Part shown: in pieces, positions 18,873-29,103 of the stretch
How positions within the stretch are numbered: position 1 is the stretch's first letter
How the letters are laid out: every line of letters starts with the position of its first letter
From: Larkinella knui
GTDB lineage: Bacteria; Bacteroidota; Bacteroidia; Cytophagales; Spirosomataceae
Direction of reading: 5' to 3'
Assembly (NCBI RefSeq): GCF_003858645.1
Contig: NZ_RQJP01000001.1
Coordinates: forward strand, 1,893,487-1,957,486
DNA: 64,000 bases
Notes under the pieces: model-generated
Databases searched by the model: none
The model's input: only the letters and a program-made list of their open reading frames with translations
What the model was told of the DNA's origin: nothing
Made by a program: the position numbers and the translations under genes

Positions 18873-21800
18873 ATGAAACTCATTCTTGCTCCCGTCAAGC
18901 TCCGCGAAGCATCGGACAATGTGGCTACCCTCCAGGCGGCCCTGAATCGCCTGTTGCCCAGGCTGGGCTTTCAGGATTTTAAGATTGCGGACGGGGAAGC
19001 CCTCCGGCGGTTTGTTGGCGAAACGACAGTCCGTGGCATCAATATCCTACAGGATCGGTTCCAGATTCCGCCGTCTACGGAGGTGCTGGTGGATGCGCCG
19101 ATGGCCGATCTCATCAACCGCCTGTTGAAAGAAAACGGCCTGCTCGACGAGGAACCGACCGACCCCGCTACGCGATCCAACCGCGTTTCTGGGATTGTGC
19201 GGGATGTTACCGGTTCACCGGTGGAAGGGCTGACCGTCCGCGCCTTCGACCGCGAAATCCGTCCGCCCCACCAGCCTCTGGGCGATGCGGTGACCGATTC
19301 GACCGGTTTTTACGAAATTGGGTACGCCGATATTCAGTATGCCGACGGCGACGATCTGGCCCGGCGGGGTGCTGATTTGTTTCTGGAAGTATGGCCCGAC
19401 GCCGAGCCGGGACGCCGTCCGCTGCTCACCACCGTCGACGATTACGTTCGCAACGCCCCGACCAGTTACCGGTGGAATCTGACGTTGTCCGTTCCCGCCG
19501 GTTTGTCAGAATTTGAACGGCTGGTGCGCCGGCTGCAACCCGTTCTGTGGAATCTGACGTTTGCCGAACTGGAGGAAACCGCCCAAAACCGCGACATAAC
19601 GTTTTTGACCGGCGAAACCGGCCTCGACCGATCCGTCATCGAAACCCTGCTGGTGGCTTTCCGGCTCGAAGCCCGGACCCGGCTTTTCCCCGAATGCTGG
19701 TACGGTTTGCTGACCGAAAAAGCCCTTTCCCGCCCCGAAATTGAAACCCTGGACGAGCAAACGACGCAGATTCTGACCAACCTGCCTTCACTCGATTTCG
19801 ACCGCGCTGCGGCTGCCCTCAAGCAGGCTTTCAGTGCCAACCGAATTCCGCGTAACCGCGCCAACGAAATGGACCGCTGGCTGGCCATGCTCCGCGAAGT
19901 GGCCCGGCAACAGCTTGTCGATGCGGGACAGCCGCGTGCCGAAGCCTTTCGGATCGCGCTGGATCTGGCCCAATTACCGGACAACAAGCAGACCGTTTTT
20001 CTGGATGCATACCTCGGTCAAACGGCCTTGACGGACGAATTTCTCCAGAAGCTGCAAACGGAACACAGTTTCAAACCGGCCGAAACTGACGCCATCCGGG
20101 CCAGTTTTACCCTCAACCGGTTAACCGATCATAATCCGGTACTGCTGCGGACGCTGGCACCCCAGATCGGGCAAAACGGGCCGCTCGGTGTTCAACTGCT
20201 GGCCAAACGCAGCGCCGGAGACTGGGCTGATCTGGTGGCCAACCAGGCCATTCCTGATTACCTGGTGGGCGATTCCCCTGAACAGAAGCGCGAGAATTAC
20301 GCCCGCCAGCTCGCCGGACGATTCGCCCGCACGTATCCTACTACCTCTTTTCTGGGCGACCTCGAACGCGACGAACAACCCGCCCAGCCCGAAGCGCCCT
20401 CGCTGCTGCGGTTTCTGGATGCACACCCCGATTTTGAATTACTCAACACTCCCGTCGATGAGTTTCTGCAAAACCGCCTGAAGCCCGAACTGAAACCGTT
20501 GCTGAAAAATGCGGGTTTTGTGCAGGATCTGAAAATCACCCAGCGGGTTTTCAAACTGGCTCCCGACTACGCGGCTACCCGTGCGCTGCTCGCCGACAAC
20601 GTCCATTCCGCCCGACAGGTGTACGAACGGGGTCAGGCGGCTTTTGTCAAAACCTACGGTGACCAGCCCGGTTTTAGCGCGGAAGCCGCCCGGCAAACCT
20701 ACCAGCGGGCCGCCCAGACCTACGCTACTACGCTCACGCTGGCCGGGCATCTGATTTCGCTGAAAAATGCGGGCGATCTGGGTGCCGTTCAACTGGCACC
20801 GGTCGAAGCAGTTCCGGCGGCCAATGCGCCCAGTCTGCCCAACCTTTTCGGAGCGGCTGATGTGTGCGAGTGCGACCATTGCCGCTCGGTGTATGGCCCG
20901 GCGGCTTATTTTGCGGACATTCTGAATTACCTCAAGGGTCGTCCGTCTTCGGCGGGCACGGCCAAAGATGTGCTCTTCGCCCGGCGTCCCGATCTCGGTT
21001 TTATTGAACTTACGTGCGAAAACGCCCTCACGCCCCTGCCCTACGTGGACGTGGTTTCCGAGGTTCTCGAAAATCAGGTTGCGCCCGAATACCGGTTTTT
21101 GATGCTCCCGGCGGGTGCCGGAGCCACGTTGCCCGCCGTGCCTTCGCCCGTTAGCGGACCGGTGCGCAGCGAATTTTTCAACTTTGTCAAGCCCGACGGC
21201 CAGCCACTGCGCGTCACCCTGTCCGACGACGCTTTCGTGGAAGCACCCAGCCCGGCGGGCTACTGGCTGCTGCGCGACACCTCGGCCACGTACCTCATCC
21301 GACCCGAAGGCGCTGAATTTGGGGTGGTGGAAGTGCCGCAGACCCTGCAATCGGCCGACGAACTGGCGGCCATCCCCCGCTACCTCAACCCGTTGGCGTA
21401 CGAAAAGCTCCGCAAGGCGGTTTATCCGCTGACTTTGCCCTTCGATTTGTTCAACGAAGAAATCCGGCGGTATGCGTCACAGGCCGGAACCAGCCGCTGG
21501 GAGCTGATGGAGGTGTTCGGCGGGTCGGCGGCCCCTAACAACGCAAAACCGCTGGAGGTTGCCGCCGAATTCCTCGGTTTTTCGGCCGATGAACTGACGC
21601 TCGTTATGGCCAAGAAAACGGCGGGACAGGCCAAGTTCTGGGGCGAAACCACCAACCCGGTGGTGCTGAACAAGGTCGCTCAGGTTGACGTTTTTCTGAC
21701 CAAAACCGGTCTGGAATACGCTGACCTTCAACGTTTGCTGACGCTCCCGTTCCTGAATCCCGATGGCAACCTGCGGATTGTTCACGAAGATCCATCGTGC

Positions 21801-24800
21801 GATACTGGCAAAAAACACCTCGAAACGCTGACAATTGAACACCTCGACCGGTTTCACCGCTTTCTGCGGGTCTGGCGCAAACTCGGCTGGGAAGCCTGGC
21901 AGGTGGACCTGATGCTGCTACACCCGAAAATCGGACAGATTTCCCACGCGGATTTACAGGCCGACCCGACCACCGCCGATGTCGATTTCGGGAAACTGTT
22001 GCTTGCCCTGAAGCCCTTTCGCCAGCTGCTCAACCGATTTTCACGCGCGACGGTGGAACAGGTGGTGGGCCTGTTTGGCGACCTGCCCACGGCGGAGGTG
22101 TTCACCCAGGCGTTCAAAACCGCCACGCCATCGTTGTTTAACCAGGTTTTTCAAAACAAAAAAGTTACCAATCCCATCGATCCGGACCTGGCTCCGGCAG
22201 CTATGGCGGCCAACCCTGCCCGGAAACTCGCCGACAAAAAAGCCGTGGTGAGTGCCGCCCTGCGCATCAAGGAGGGCGATTTCGATGCTTTACAGGAGCT
22301 GTTTGATCCGGTAATACCCGCCGATGTCCCCCTTTCAGGCCCGAATCTGTCGTTGCTGTATGCCAACGTAACCCTGGCGAAATGGCTGGGCGTAAAACCC
22401 GCCGACTGGGTGCGGTGGCGGAAATTGATTCCGTTCGACCCCTTTGCGTCGCCCGACGATACGCTCCGCTGGCTGGACGCCTTCGACGCGCTCCGGACTG
22501 CAGGAATTTCGCCCGACGAACTGGCGTATCTGTTCAACCTCGACCTGACCAGCAAGGCCGCTGTCGCCGAAAAAACCGTGACGGTTTTTTTGACCGGTTT
22601 GCGGGACGAACTGAAAAAAATCGCCCTCGACACGGATCCAACGCAGCTGACGACGGACGACGGGGCCAAAAATGCCGCACTATTGTCGGCCCAGCTTACC
22701 GCGCTGGGCTGGTCGGGCGATGCCGTAGCCGGACTGGTGGACGTTTTGACCAACCAGCGCACGTTTGCGCTCAAGGTGACGCCCGGTGCCGGTTTTGAAT
22801 TCCCTGATTCGGTGCCCCATCCGTCGGTTCCCAACACGACGCTGCCCGTGAGCTACGATGCCAGCAACCAGCGACTCAGTTATACCGGTCTGATGACTAC
22901 CGCCGAACGGGGAGTCCTGCTCGCGCTGAATGCCGACGCGGGTTACCAAACCGCCGTGCAGGCTCTGTTTCAACAACAGCGCGACTTTTTAAGCGAAAAC
23001 CTGCAGCTTTTCCGGACGCCCGTTTTTGTGGCGACCCTGCGTCAACTACCGGCGGATGTGGTTTTCACCGACCAGCTCGACGACCCGTTGCGGGCTCGCA
23101 TTCGCTTCGATGCCGAGCGCCGGATGTTGTTTTTGACGGGACAATTGGACGCTTCGGAGCAAGCCACGTTGCTGGGCCTTTCGGCGGAGGGAACCTACCA
23201 GACCGCCGTGAATGACCTAAAAACCGCCAGTGATGCGTTTTTTGCCGCGCCACCCGCCGACGAAATCTGGGCCTCCGCCGTTGACCTGACCACCTGGTTC
23301 GACACGCCAGCCCAGTATGCGCCCATCGCCGTGCTGAACGACCTGACCACCCGCGTACTGGCCTACCTCCGGCCCCGGCGTCAGCGCGAAACCGTCATTG
23401 CGCTGGTTGCCAGCCAGTTTGGCCTGACGGAAGCCACCACGGAGCTGCTGCTGAATTCGCTCACCCTTTTTGCCCCGAATACCCTGCTGGACAGTTTCGC
23501 CGGGGACACATTTGCCTCCGATACCGACCGCTCCGGCACTTACCACTGGCTCGCCCGGCTGGCGTGGGTGCTGCGAAAAATCGGGGCGTCGTATGCCGAA
23601 ACCGACTGGCTTTTGCGGAATGCTGCGGGAACCGGAACGCTCGATCTGACGGCTCCGGCCTTGGTCAAACCCATTGCCACGTACGAACACCTGACCCGAC
23701 TGCTGGCCTACTTCGAATGGCACCGCCGGTACGTGAGTGACGCCCTGACGTGGCTGGATGTGACCGAAAAACTCCTCGCTGATCCGGCCTACACGCCCGC
23801 CCTTTTTGCCGCCGATTTGCAGACCGTGACGGAATGGCCGGCCACCGAAACGGAAGCGTTTATTGCCGGAACGTCGCCCGTTTTCCCCACCGATTACCGC
23901 GAACCGGCCACCTGGCAACGGCTCAAACGGGCTTTCGCCATGCTCGATTATCTCAGCGCCCAGGTGTCCTCAGTGTTGCCTTTGGCCGCGCCCGTGGTGG
24001 GGGTTTCCGAAGCGCAGCGCATCAAGCAGTTGCTCAAAGCCGCCTATGAACCCGAGCAGTGGCTTGACGTCTGTAAAACCATTCAGGATGGGCTGCGCGA
24101 GGGCAAACGCGATGCCCTGACGGCGTACCTGCTGACCCAACCGGCACCCGCCGACGTACCGACGGGCAAGTGGGCGACTACCAACGACCTGTTTGCCTAT
24201 TATTTACTCGATGTGGAAATGTGCTCGTGCATGATCACGTCGCGGCTGGTTCAGGCATCCGGTTCCGTGCAGCTCTTTGTGCAGCGCTGCCTGATGGGAC
24301 TCGAGCCGCAGGTACGGGCGAACGCCGACGACGATCCGGCCTGGAAACAGTGGCAATGGATGCAGGCTTACCGGGTTTGGGAAGCCAATCGCAAGGTTTT
24401 CCTGTATCCCGAAAACTGGATTCAGCCCGAACTCCGGCGTGATAAATCTCCTTTTTTCAAGGAACTGGAAGACGAACTTTTACAGGGCGACATCACGCGC
24501 GACAACGTCGAAACCGCTTTTCTGCACTACATCGAAAAGCTCGACGGCGTGGCCCAGCTTGATGTTGCGGGCATGTATTACGAAGAAAAAACGAACACCC
24601 TGCACGTGGTGGGCCGAACGCCCGGGGCCGAACCGCACCTGTATTATTACCGCAAGTGGGTGGATGACGCCTACTGGACGCCCTGGACCAAAATTGAAGC
24701 CGACATCAAGAGCGATTACCTCGTTCCGCTCGTGATGAACGAACGGTTGTACCTGCTCTGGCCCGAATTTCGGGAGGAGGCCCAGCCCGTCAGCACCATG

Positions 24801-27800
24801 AATATTCCCAGCCAGGGCGACACAGGCGTGACCATTCCCGAACCTAACAAACGGCTGCGGGTTTTTCTGGCGCTTTCGGAATTGCGCAACGGAAAATGGT
24901 CGCCGAAGAAAGTCTCCAAAGACTCGGTGACCACGAGTTATACCGACCCCGAAACCCTCGCCGACCACCGCACCCGGTTTGTCTTTGTGCCGCTCGATAT
25001 GACGGCGTTTCCGGGACTGGGGACGTTTGTGGTGTTCGTTGCCCCCACCGACAGCGGTGGTCAGTACTTCGAATTGCTGGGCTGCAAGGGCTATCCCGAA
25101 AAATACGAAGGGCCAATTGGGTATGATCCACTGTTGCCGCATTTCGACCGTGACAACGGCATTTACACCTTTCTGAAAAGTTTCGAGAAAGATCCCGGCG
25201 ACCCGCTCACCCTCCAGGTACTCGGCCTGGATGCCGGTATTCTGGGGCTCACTCCGGGGCGGTTTAACAACAAACTCGCCCTGCAACCGTCGGCATTCGA
25301 CTATTTTTTCTTTCTGCTCTGGCTCCTGAAAATCATTCAGGATGGAGGCAAGGAATTTTTTCGCGGCCACATCAACCTTATTCCCATCACCCTCGGTACC
25401 TGGCTGCCCTGGTTTTATGCCGACCGCGAACGGACGTTTTTCGTACGACCCGAAGCCCTGTTCTGGGGGCGGGGCGACTTCAAGGTCCCGGAGCTCAAAA
25501 AGGTATTGTTTTACAAGGACTTCAAGGACTGGTTTGCCAAATTCCTCGTCGCACTGATCACGCAGGATATCGAAGGACTGAAAAAAATCGTGGAGGAATA
25601 CGGTGCCTTTCTGCCGGAAACGAAGCTGTTGTTCCAGAATTTTTACCACCCGTTCTCCTGCCTGTTTGCCAAGGAACTGCTGAATCGGGGTGTCGACGGG
25701 CTGATGAACCGCAAAACGCAACTGGCGGATAAAAAGCTGGATTTCAAGGCGATGTACCAGCCGATGTTCATCGTGGACCCGAAATACCCGCAGGAAGTAG
25801 TGGATTTTTCCGCCGACGGAAGCTATTCTTCCTACAACTGGGAATTATTTTACCACGCTCCCCTGCTCATCGCCCAGCGGTTGAGCACCAACCAGCAATT
25901 TGAAGAAGCCACGCGCTGGTTCCACTACATTTTCGACCCGACGGGTGCCCACGATACCGATCCGCGGACGGGGCTGGCGGTGGGATCACCCCAGAAATTC
26001 TGGATTACCAAACCGTTTTTCGAGCGGCAGTCGGCGGACTACGAGCAGCAGCGGATCGACAACATTCTGCGGATGCTGGCAGACGACCCCGGCGTTCCCG
26101 GCTACGATCCACTCTGGCGGCAGCAGTTGGAAAATGCCGTGGCCCTGTGGCGGAAAAACCCCTTCGATCCCCACCTGATCGCCCAGTTCCGGACGGTGGC
26201 CTACCAGAAAACCGTGGTGATGAAGTACCTCGACAACCTCATCGCCTGGGGGGATCAGCAGTTCCGGCAGGATACGATGGAATCGGTCAACCGCGCGACG
26301 CAGTTGTACGTGCTGGCGGCCGAAATCCTGGGGCCGCGTCCGCGCCGGGTGCCCCCCGCCCAACGACCACCGTCCCTGACGTTCAACGAGCTGGAACCGC
26401 ATTTCGACGATTTTTCCAATGCCCTCGTCGAGCTGGAAAACTTTGTGCCGCCCCAAAGTGGCGAGGTCGACGATGCGGATGTTCCGCCCCTGCCGCACCT
26501 GCTGCTGTATTTTTGCATCCCGCAAAATGACCAGTTGCTCGGGTATTGGGATACCGTGGCCGACCGGCTGTACAAAATCCGGCATTGCCTCAACATCGAA
26601 GGCGTGGCGCGTCAGCTTTCGCTCTTCGCTCCGCCCATCGACCCGGCGGCCCTGGTCCGGGCCGTGGCGGGGGGCCTCGACATCGGTGCGGCACTGGGAG
26701 AGCTGACGGCTCCGCTGCCGCTCTACCGGTTTCCGGTTCTGCTCCAAAAAGCCAACGAAGTCTGTGCCGATCTGAAAAGCCTCGGCGGAGCGGTTTTGTC
26801 TACCCTGGAGAAACGGGATGCGGAGTCGCTGGCGCTGCTGCGGCAGGACCACGAACGTAAGCTGCTCCAACTGGTTCGCGATGTAAAACAGCAGCAGATT
26901 GATGAAGCCAAACAGGCGCTTCAGGGATTGCAGAAGTACAAGGAACTGGTCGAATTCCGGCGCGATTACTACGGAAACAAAGACTTTATGAATGCGCCCG
27001 AAGGCGTGGCCCTCGGCTTGTCGGGCCTGTCGGTCATTGCCCACACGGCGGGTACGATTGCGGATGTGCTGGCGGGCGTCATGTTCATCATTCCCGATTT
27101 TCAGATTGGCGCATCGGGCTTTGGCGGTTCTCCGCACGTGTCGGCCAAAACCGGGGGTAGTCACGTCGGGAAAGCAACCGAACGCGGGGCCAATGGCTTG
27201 TATAATGCGGCCACGATTCTCGATAAATCGGCGGGCATGGTTTCAACGCTGGCCAGCTACCAGCGTCGGAAGGAAGAGTGGGATTTTCAGAAAGACACCG
27301 CCGACCGCGAACTCAAGCAGCTTGAACACCAGATCGCCGGGGCCGAACTCCGGGTGGCCTTGGCCGAAAAGGAACTCTTCAATCAGGAACGGCAAATCGA
27401 GCAATCGAAGCAGGTGGAGGATTTCATGAAAACCAAATACACCAACGTCGAACTGTACGGATATCTGCTCACGCAAACCTCGCAGGCCTTTTTCCAGAGC
27501 TACCAACTGGCCTACGATCTGGCGAAAAAAGCCGAAAAATGCTTTCAATTTGAACTGGGCGTCGAAAATTCGGGCTACATCCAGTTCGGCTACTGGGATT
27601 CGCTGCGCAAGGGGCTGCTCAGTGGCGAACGTTTGCAGGTGGATTTACGGCGACTGGAAAAGGCGTATTTCGATCAAAACCGGCGTGAACTCGAACTGAC
27701 CAAACACATTTCGCTGGCCCTGGTGGCACCGGCAGCGTTGCTTCAACTGCGGCAATCGGGGCGTTGTCTGGTGAGTTTGCCCGAAGCCCTGTTCGACCTC

Positions 27801-28700
27801 GATTACCAGGGCCATTATTTCCGGCGGATCAAAACCGTCAGCCTGTCCATTCCGTGCGTCGCCGGTCCGTACACCACCATTTCGTGTACACTCCGGCTGC
27901 TGCGGAATACCGTCCGGGTGACGAGTGGGCTAAACGCCGGGCAATACGACCACAACAACGATGATGGCGTCTGGACCGACGACCTGCGTTTCCGCGACAG
28001 TTTCACGCCGGTGAAAGCCCTGGCAACCAGCAGCGCCCAGAACGACGCGGGCCTGTTCGAGCTGAATTTCCGCGATGAGCGGTATTTGCCATTTGAAGGC
28101 GCGGGCGTCATCAGCACCTGGAGTCTGGAGCTGACCGAACCGCAGGAACTCCGGCAGTTCGACTACGACACCATTTCCGACGTGCTGCTACACCTGCGGT
28201 ATACGGCCCGTGAAGATGCGGGGCTATTCAAGCAAAAAACCGTGGAATCGTTGAAAAACACCTTACAACTGGCGGGCAGTGAGCTCCCCCTCCGGCGGTT
28301 GTTCAATCTGAAACACGACTTTCCGACGGAATGGTACCGGTTTTTGCACCCGGCGGCCGGGCAGGATCAGGTCCTGGACTTCGACCTGCGCGGGCGGTTT
28401 CCGTTGCTGGCCCAACTGGGCGCCGGGCCGAAAATCTACCGGGTCGAGCTGCTGGCGGACGCCGATCTGCCCCAGTTGAAATCATTTACAATCACGTATG
28501 CGCCCGGCGATGACGAGGTGGGTCTGGCGCTCAAGCCGTTCAATCCGTACGGAGGACTGCTGCGGTCGGTGCGCGAGTACGACGGAGCCGAAAAGTCGCC
28601 GGGCGTTTGGAAACTTGCCTTTAGCCCGCCAGCCGGACAGCCCGCGCTTTCCGAAGCGGAGCTGTCGAATCTGTTCGTGCTGGTCACGTATACGATTTAG
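18873..28700 (+). CDS. Tc toxin pore-forming component TcA
   Basis: A 3275-aa TcA, about 750 residues longer than Photorhabdus TcdA1. In order: a peptidoglycan-binding-like helical domain (about 10-95); a carboxypeptidase-regulatory-like beta domain (about 105-190, GIVRDVTGSPVEGLTVRAFD); the VRP1-type shell segment with CECDHCRSVYGPAAYFADIL near 665; two tandem copies of a small repeat near 1320-1450; a neuraminidase-like region (about 1880-2200, AGMYYEEKTNTLHVVGR); coiled-coil and pore helices with a hydrophobic hairpin near 2710-2745; and a C-terminal TcB-binding domain (about 2960-3275, CVAGPYTTISCTLRL). In the family TcA forms a pentamer that binds the target cell and injects the content of the BC shell. 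No secretion or lysis gene is adjacent. Confidence 0.93.
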   Translation: MKLILAPVKLREASDNVATLQAALNRLLPRLGFQDFKIADGEALRRFVGETTVRGINILQDRFQIPPSTEVLVDAPMADLINRLLKENGLLDEEPTDPATRSNRVSGIVRDVTGSPVEGLTVRAFDREIRPPHQPLGDAVTDSTGFYEIGYADIQYADGDDLARRGADLFLEVWPDAEPGRRPLLTTVDDYVRNAPTSYRWNLTLSVPAGLSEFERLVRRLQPVLWNLTFAELEETAQNRDITFLTGETGLDRSVIETLLVAFRLEARTRLFPECWYGLLTEKALSRPEIETLDEQTTQILTNLPSLDFDRAAAALKQAFSANRIPRNRANEMDRWLAMLREVARQQLVDAGQPRAEAFRIALDLAQLPDNKQTVFLDAYLGQTALTDEFLQKLQTEHSFKPAETDAIRASFTLNRLTDHNPVLLRTLAPQIGQNGPLGVQLLAKRSAGDWADLVANQAIPDYLVGDSPEQKRENYARQLAGRFARTYPTTSFLGDLERDEQPAQPEAPSLLRFLDAHPDFELLNTPVDEFLQNRLKPELKPLLKNAGFVQDLKITQRVFKLAPDYAATRALLADNVHSARQVYERGQAAFVKTYGDQPGFSAEAARQTYQRAAQTYATTLTLAGHLISLKNAGDLGAVQLAPVEAVPAANAPSLPNLFGAADVCECDHCRSVYGPAAYFADILNYLKGRPSSAGTAKDVLFARRPDLGFIELTCENALTPLPYVDVVSEVLENQVAPEYRFLMLPAGAGATLPAVPSPVSGPVRSEFFNFVKPDGQPLRVTLSDDAFVEAPSPAGYWLLRDTSATYLIRPEGAEFGVVEVPQTLQSADELAAIPRYLNPLAYEKLRKAVYPLTLPFDLFNEEIRRYASQAGTSRWELMEVFGGSAAPNNAKPLEVAAEFLGFSADELTLVMAKKTAGQAKFWGETTNPVVLNKVAQVDVFLTKTGLEYADLQRLLTLPFLNPDGNLRIVHEDPSCDTGKKHLETLTIEHLDRFHRFLRVWRKLGWEAWQVDLMLLHPKIGQISHADLQADPTTADVDFGKLLLALKPFRQLLNRFSRATVEQVVGLFGDLPTAEVFTQAFKTATPSLFNQVFQNKKVTNPIDPDLAPAAMAANPARKLADKKAVVSAALRIKEGDFDALQELFDPVIPADVPLSGPNLSLLYANVTLAKWLGVKPADWVRWRKLIPFDPFASPDDTLRWLDAFDALRTAGISPDELAYLFNLDLTSKAAVAEKTVTVFLTGLRDELKKIALDTDPTQLTTDDGAKNAALLSAQLTALGWSGDAVAGLVDVLTNQRTFALKVTPGAGFEFPDSVPHPSVPNTTLPVSYDASNQRLSYTGLMTTAERGVLLALNADAGYQTAVQALFQQQRDFLSENLQLFRTPVFVATLRQLPADVVFTDQLDDPLRARIRFDAERRMLFLTGQLDASEQATLLGLSAEGTYQTAVNDLKTASDAFFAAPPADEIWASAVDLTTWFDTPAQYAPIAVLNDLTTRVLAYLRPRRQRETVIALVASQFGLTEATTELLLNSLTLFAPNTLLDSFAGDTFASDTDRSGTYHWLARLAWVLRKIGASYAETDWLLRNAAGTGTLDLTAPALVKPIATYEHLTRLLAYFEWHRRYVSDALTWLDVTEKLLADPAYTPALFAADLQTVTEWPATETEAFIAGTSPVFPTDYREPATWQRLKRAFAMLDYLSAQVSSVLPLAAPVVGVSEAQRIKQLLKAAYEPEQWLDVCKTIQDGLREGKRDALTAYLLTQPAPADVPTGKWATTNDLFAYYLLDVEMCSCMITSRLVQASGSVQLFVQRCLMGLEPQVRANADDDPAWKQWQWMQAYRVWEANRKVFLYPENWIQPELRRDKSPFFKELEDELLQGDITRDNVETAFLHYIEKLDGVAQLDVAGMYYEEKTNTLHVVGRTPGAEPHLYYYRKWVDDAYWTPWTKIEADIKSDYLVPLVMNERLYLLWPEFREEAQPVSTMNIPSQGDTGVTIPEPNKRLRVFLALSELRNGKWSPKKVSKDSVTTSYTDPETLADHRTRFVFVPLDMTAFPGLGTFVVFVAPTDSGGQYFELLGCKGYPEKYEGPIGYDPLLPHFDRDNGIYTFLKSFEKDPGDPLTLQVLGLDAGILGLTPGRFNNKLALQPSAFDYFFFLLWLLKIIQDGGKEFFRGHINLIPITLGTWLPWFYADRERTFFVRPEALFWGRGDFKVPELKKVLFYKDFKDWFAKFLVALITQDIEGLKKIVEEYGAFLPETKLLFQNFYHPFSCLFAKELLNRGVDGLMNRKTQLADKKLDFKAMYQPMFIVDPKYPQEVVDFSADGSYSSYNWELFYHAPLLIAQRLSTNQQFEEATRWFHYIFDPTGAHDTDPRTGLAVGSPQKFWITKPFFERQSADYEQQRIDNILRMLADDPGVPGYDPLWRQQLENAVALWRKNPFDPHLIAQFRTVAYQKTVVMKYLDNLIAWGDQQFRQDTMESVNRATQLYVLAAEILGPRPRRVPPAQRPPSLTFNELEPHFDDFSNALVELENFVPPQSGEVDDADVPPLPHLLLYFCIPQNDQLLGYWDTVADRLYKIRHCLNIEGVARQLSLFAPPIDPAALVRAVAGGLDIGAALGELTAPLPLYRFPVLLQKANEVCADLKSLGGAVLSTLEKRDAESLALLRQDHERKLLQLVRDVKQQQIDEAKQALQGLQKYKELVEFRRDYYGNKDFMNAPEGVALGLSGLSVIAHTAGTIADVLAGVMFIIPDFQIGASGFGGSPHVSAKTGGSHVGKATERGANGLYNAATILDKSAGMVSTLASYQRRKEEWDFQKDTADRELKQLEHQIAGAELRVALAEKELFNQERQIEQSKQVEDFMKTKYTNVELYGYLLTQTSQAFFQSYQLAYDLAKKAEKCFQFELGVENSGYIQFGYWDSLRKGLLSGERLQVDLRRLEKAYFDQNRRELELTKHISLALVAPAALLQLRQSGRCLVSLPEALFDLDYQGHYFRRIKTVSLSIPCVAGPYTTISCTLRLLRNTVRVTSGLNAGQYDHNNDDGVWTDDLRFRDSFTPVKALATSSAQNDAGLFELNFRDERYLPFEGAGVISTWSLELTEPQELRQFDYDTISDVLLHLRYTAREDAGLFKQKTVESLKNTLQLAGSELPLRRLFNLKHDFPTEWYRFLHPAAGQDQVLDFDLRGRFPLLAQLGAGPKIYRVELLADADLPQLKSFTITYAPGDDEVGLALKPFNPYGGLLRSVREYDGAEKSPGVWKLAFSPPAGQPALSEAELSNLFVLVTYTI

Positions 28701-28720
28701 ACTTGCCGGACTGCGGTTTT

Positions 28721-28753
28721 GGGGCGTATCCGATCGGTAGGGTACGCCCTTTT
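28721..28753 (+). terminator. intrinsic terminator of the Tc operon
   Basis: Stem arms GGGGCGTA (28721-28728) and TACGCCCT (28743-28750, one G-U pair) with a 14-nt loop, followed by TTTTG. It begins 20 nt past the TcA stop codon. Confidence 0.8.
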
Positions 28754-28851
28754 GTCCCGTCCTGATTCCACCCTGGGTCGTTGGGTAACGGGCTGGCGAT
28801 AGAAACGTCCGTTGCTCATTTGACCACGCTCCCTGAATCACTACCTGAATT

Positions 28852-28928
28852 AAACCAAAAACACCTTACAAATCGCTGAAAATCAGCTTTTTGTAAGGTG
28901 TTAGTTGTACCGGGAGCCGGACTCGAAC
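28852..28928. repeat. left attachment-site repeat (tRNA-Leu 3' fragment plus terminator)
   Basis: This copy matches 61788-61864 with four mismatches over 77 bp. Positions 28908-28928 repeat the last 21 nt of tRNA-Leu (T-loop to discriminator base, minus strand); the rest is the tRNA terminator hairpin. Homology to the tRNA stops abruptly after 28928, so this is a 3' fragment created by integration. Confidence 0.9.
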
Positions 28929-29031
28929 AATTGCATTTAGATGCATTAGATTTTTGCAGAATACGCCTTATATAGGCTAGAATGGCACATTTAGAAGCAA
29001 GTGAAAGCAGGCGATATTAATCAAAAGAAAG

Positions 29032-29056
29032 AAATGTTTCAGTAATGTTACAGTAA
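29032..29056. repeat. 25-bp element-end repeat, left copy
   Basis: The 25 nt from 29032 to 29056 recur exactly at 61762-61786. Within it the hexamer CAGTAA occurs twice, 12 nt apart, and GTAATGTTAC is a perfect palindrome. One copy lies just inside each end of the element, in the same orientation, which is how integrase arm-type or excisionase sites are placed. It is 48 nt before the integrase start, so it could also regulate the integrase gene. Confidence 0.8.
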
Positions 29057-29103
29057 AACTTCAAAATTGTTTACCTTAGCTAGGCAATTATAAGTTTAAA
29101 AAT

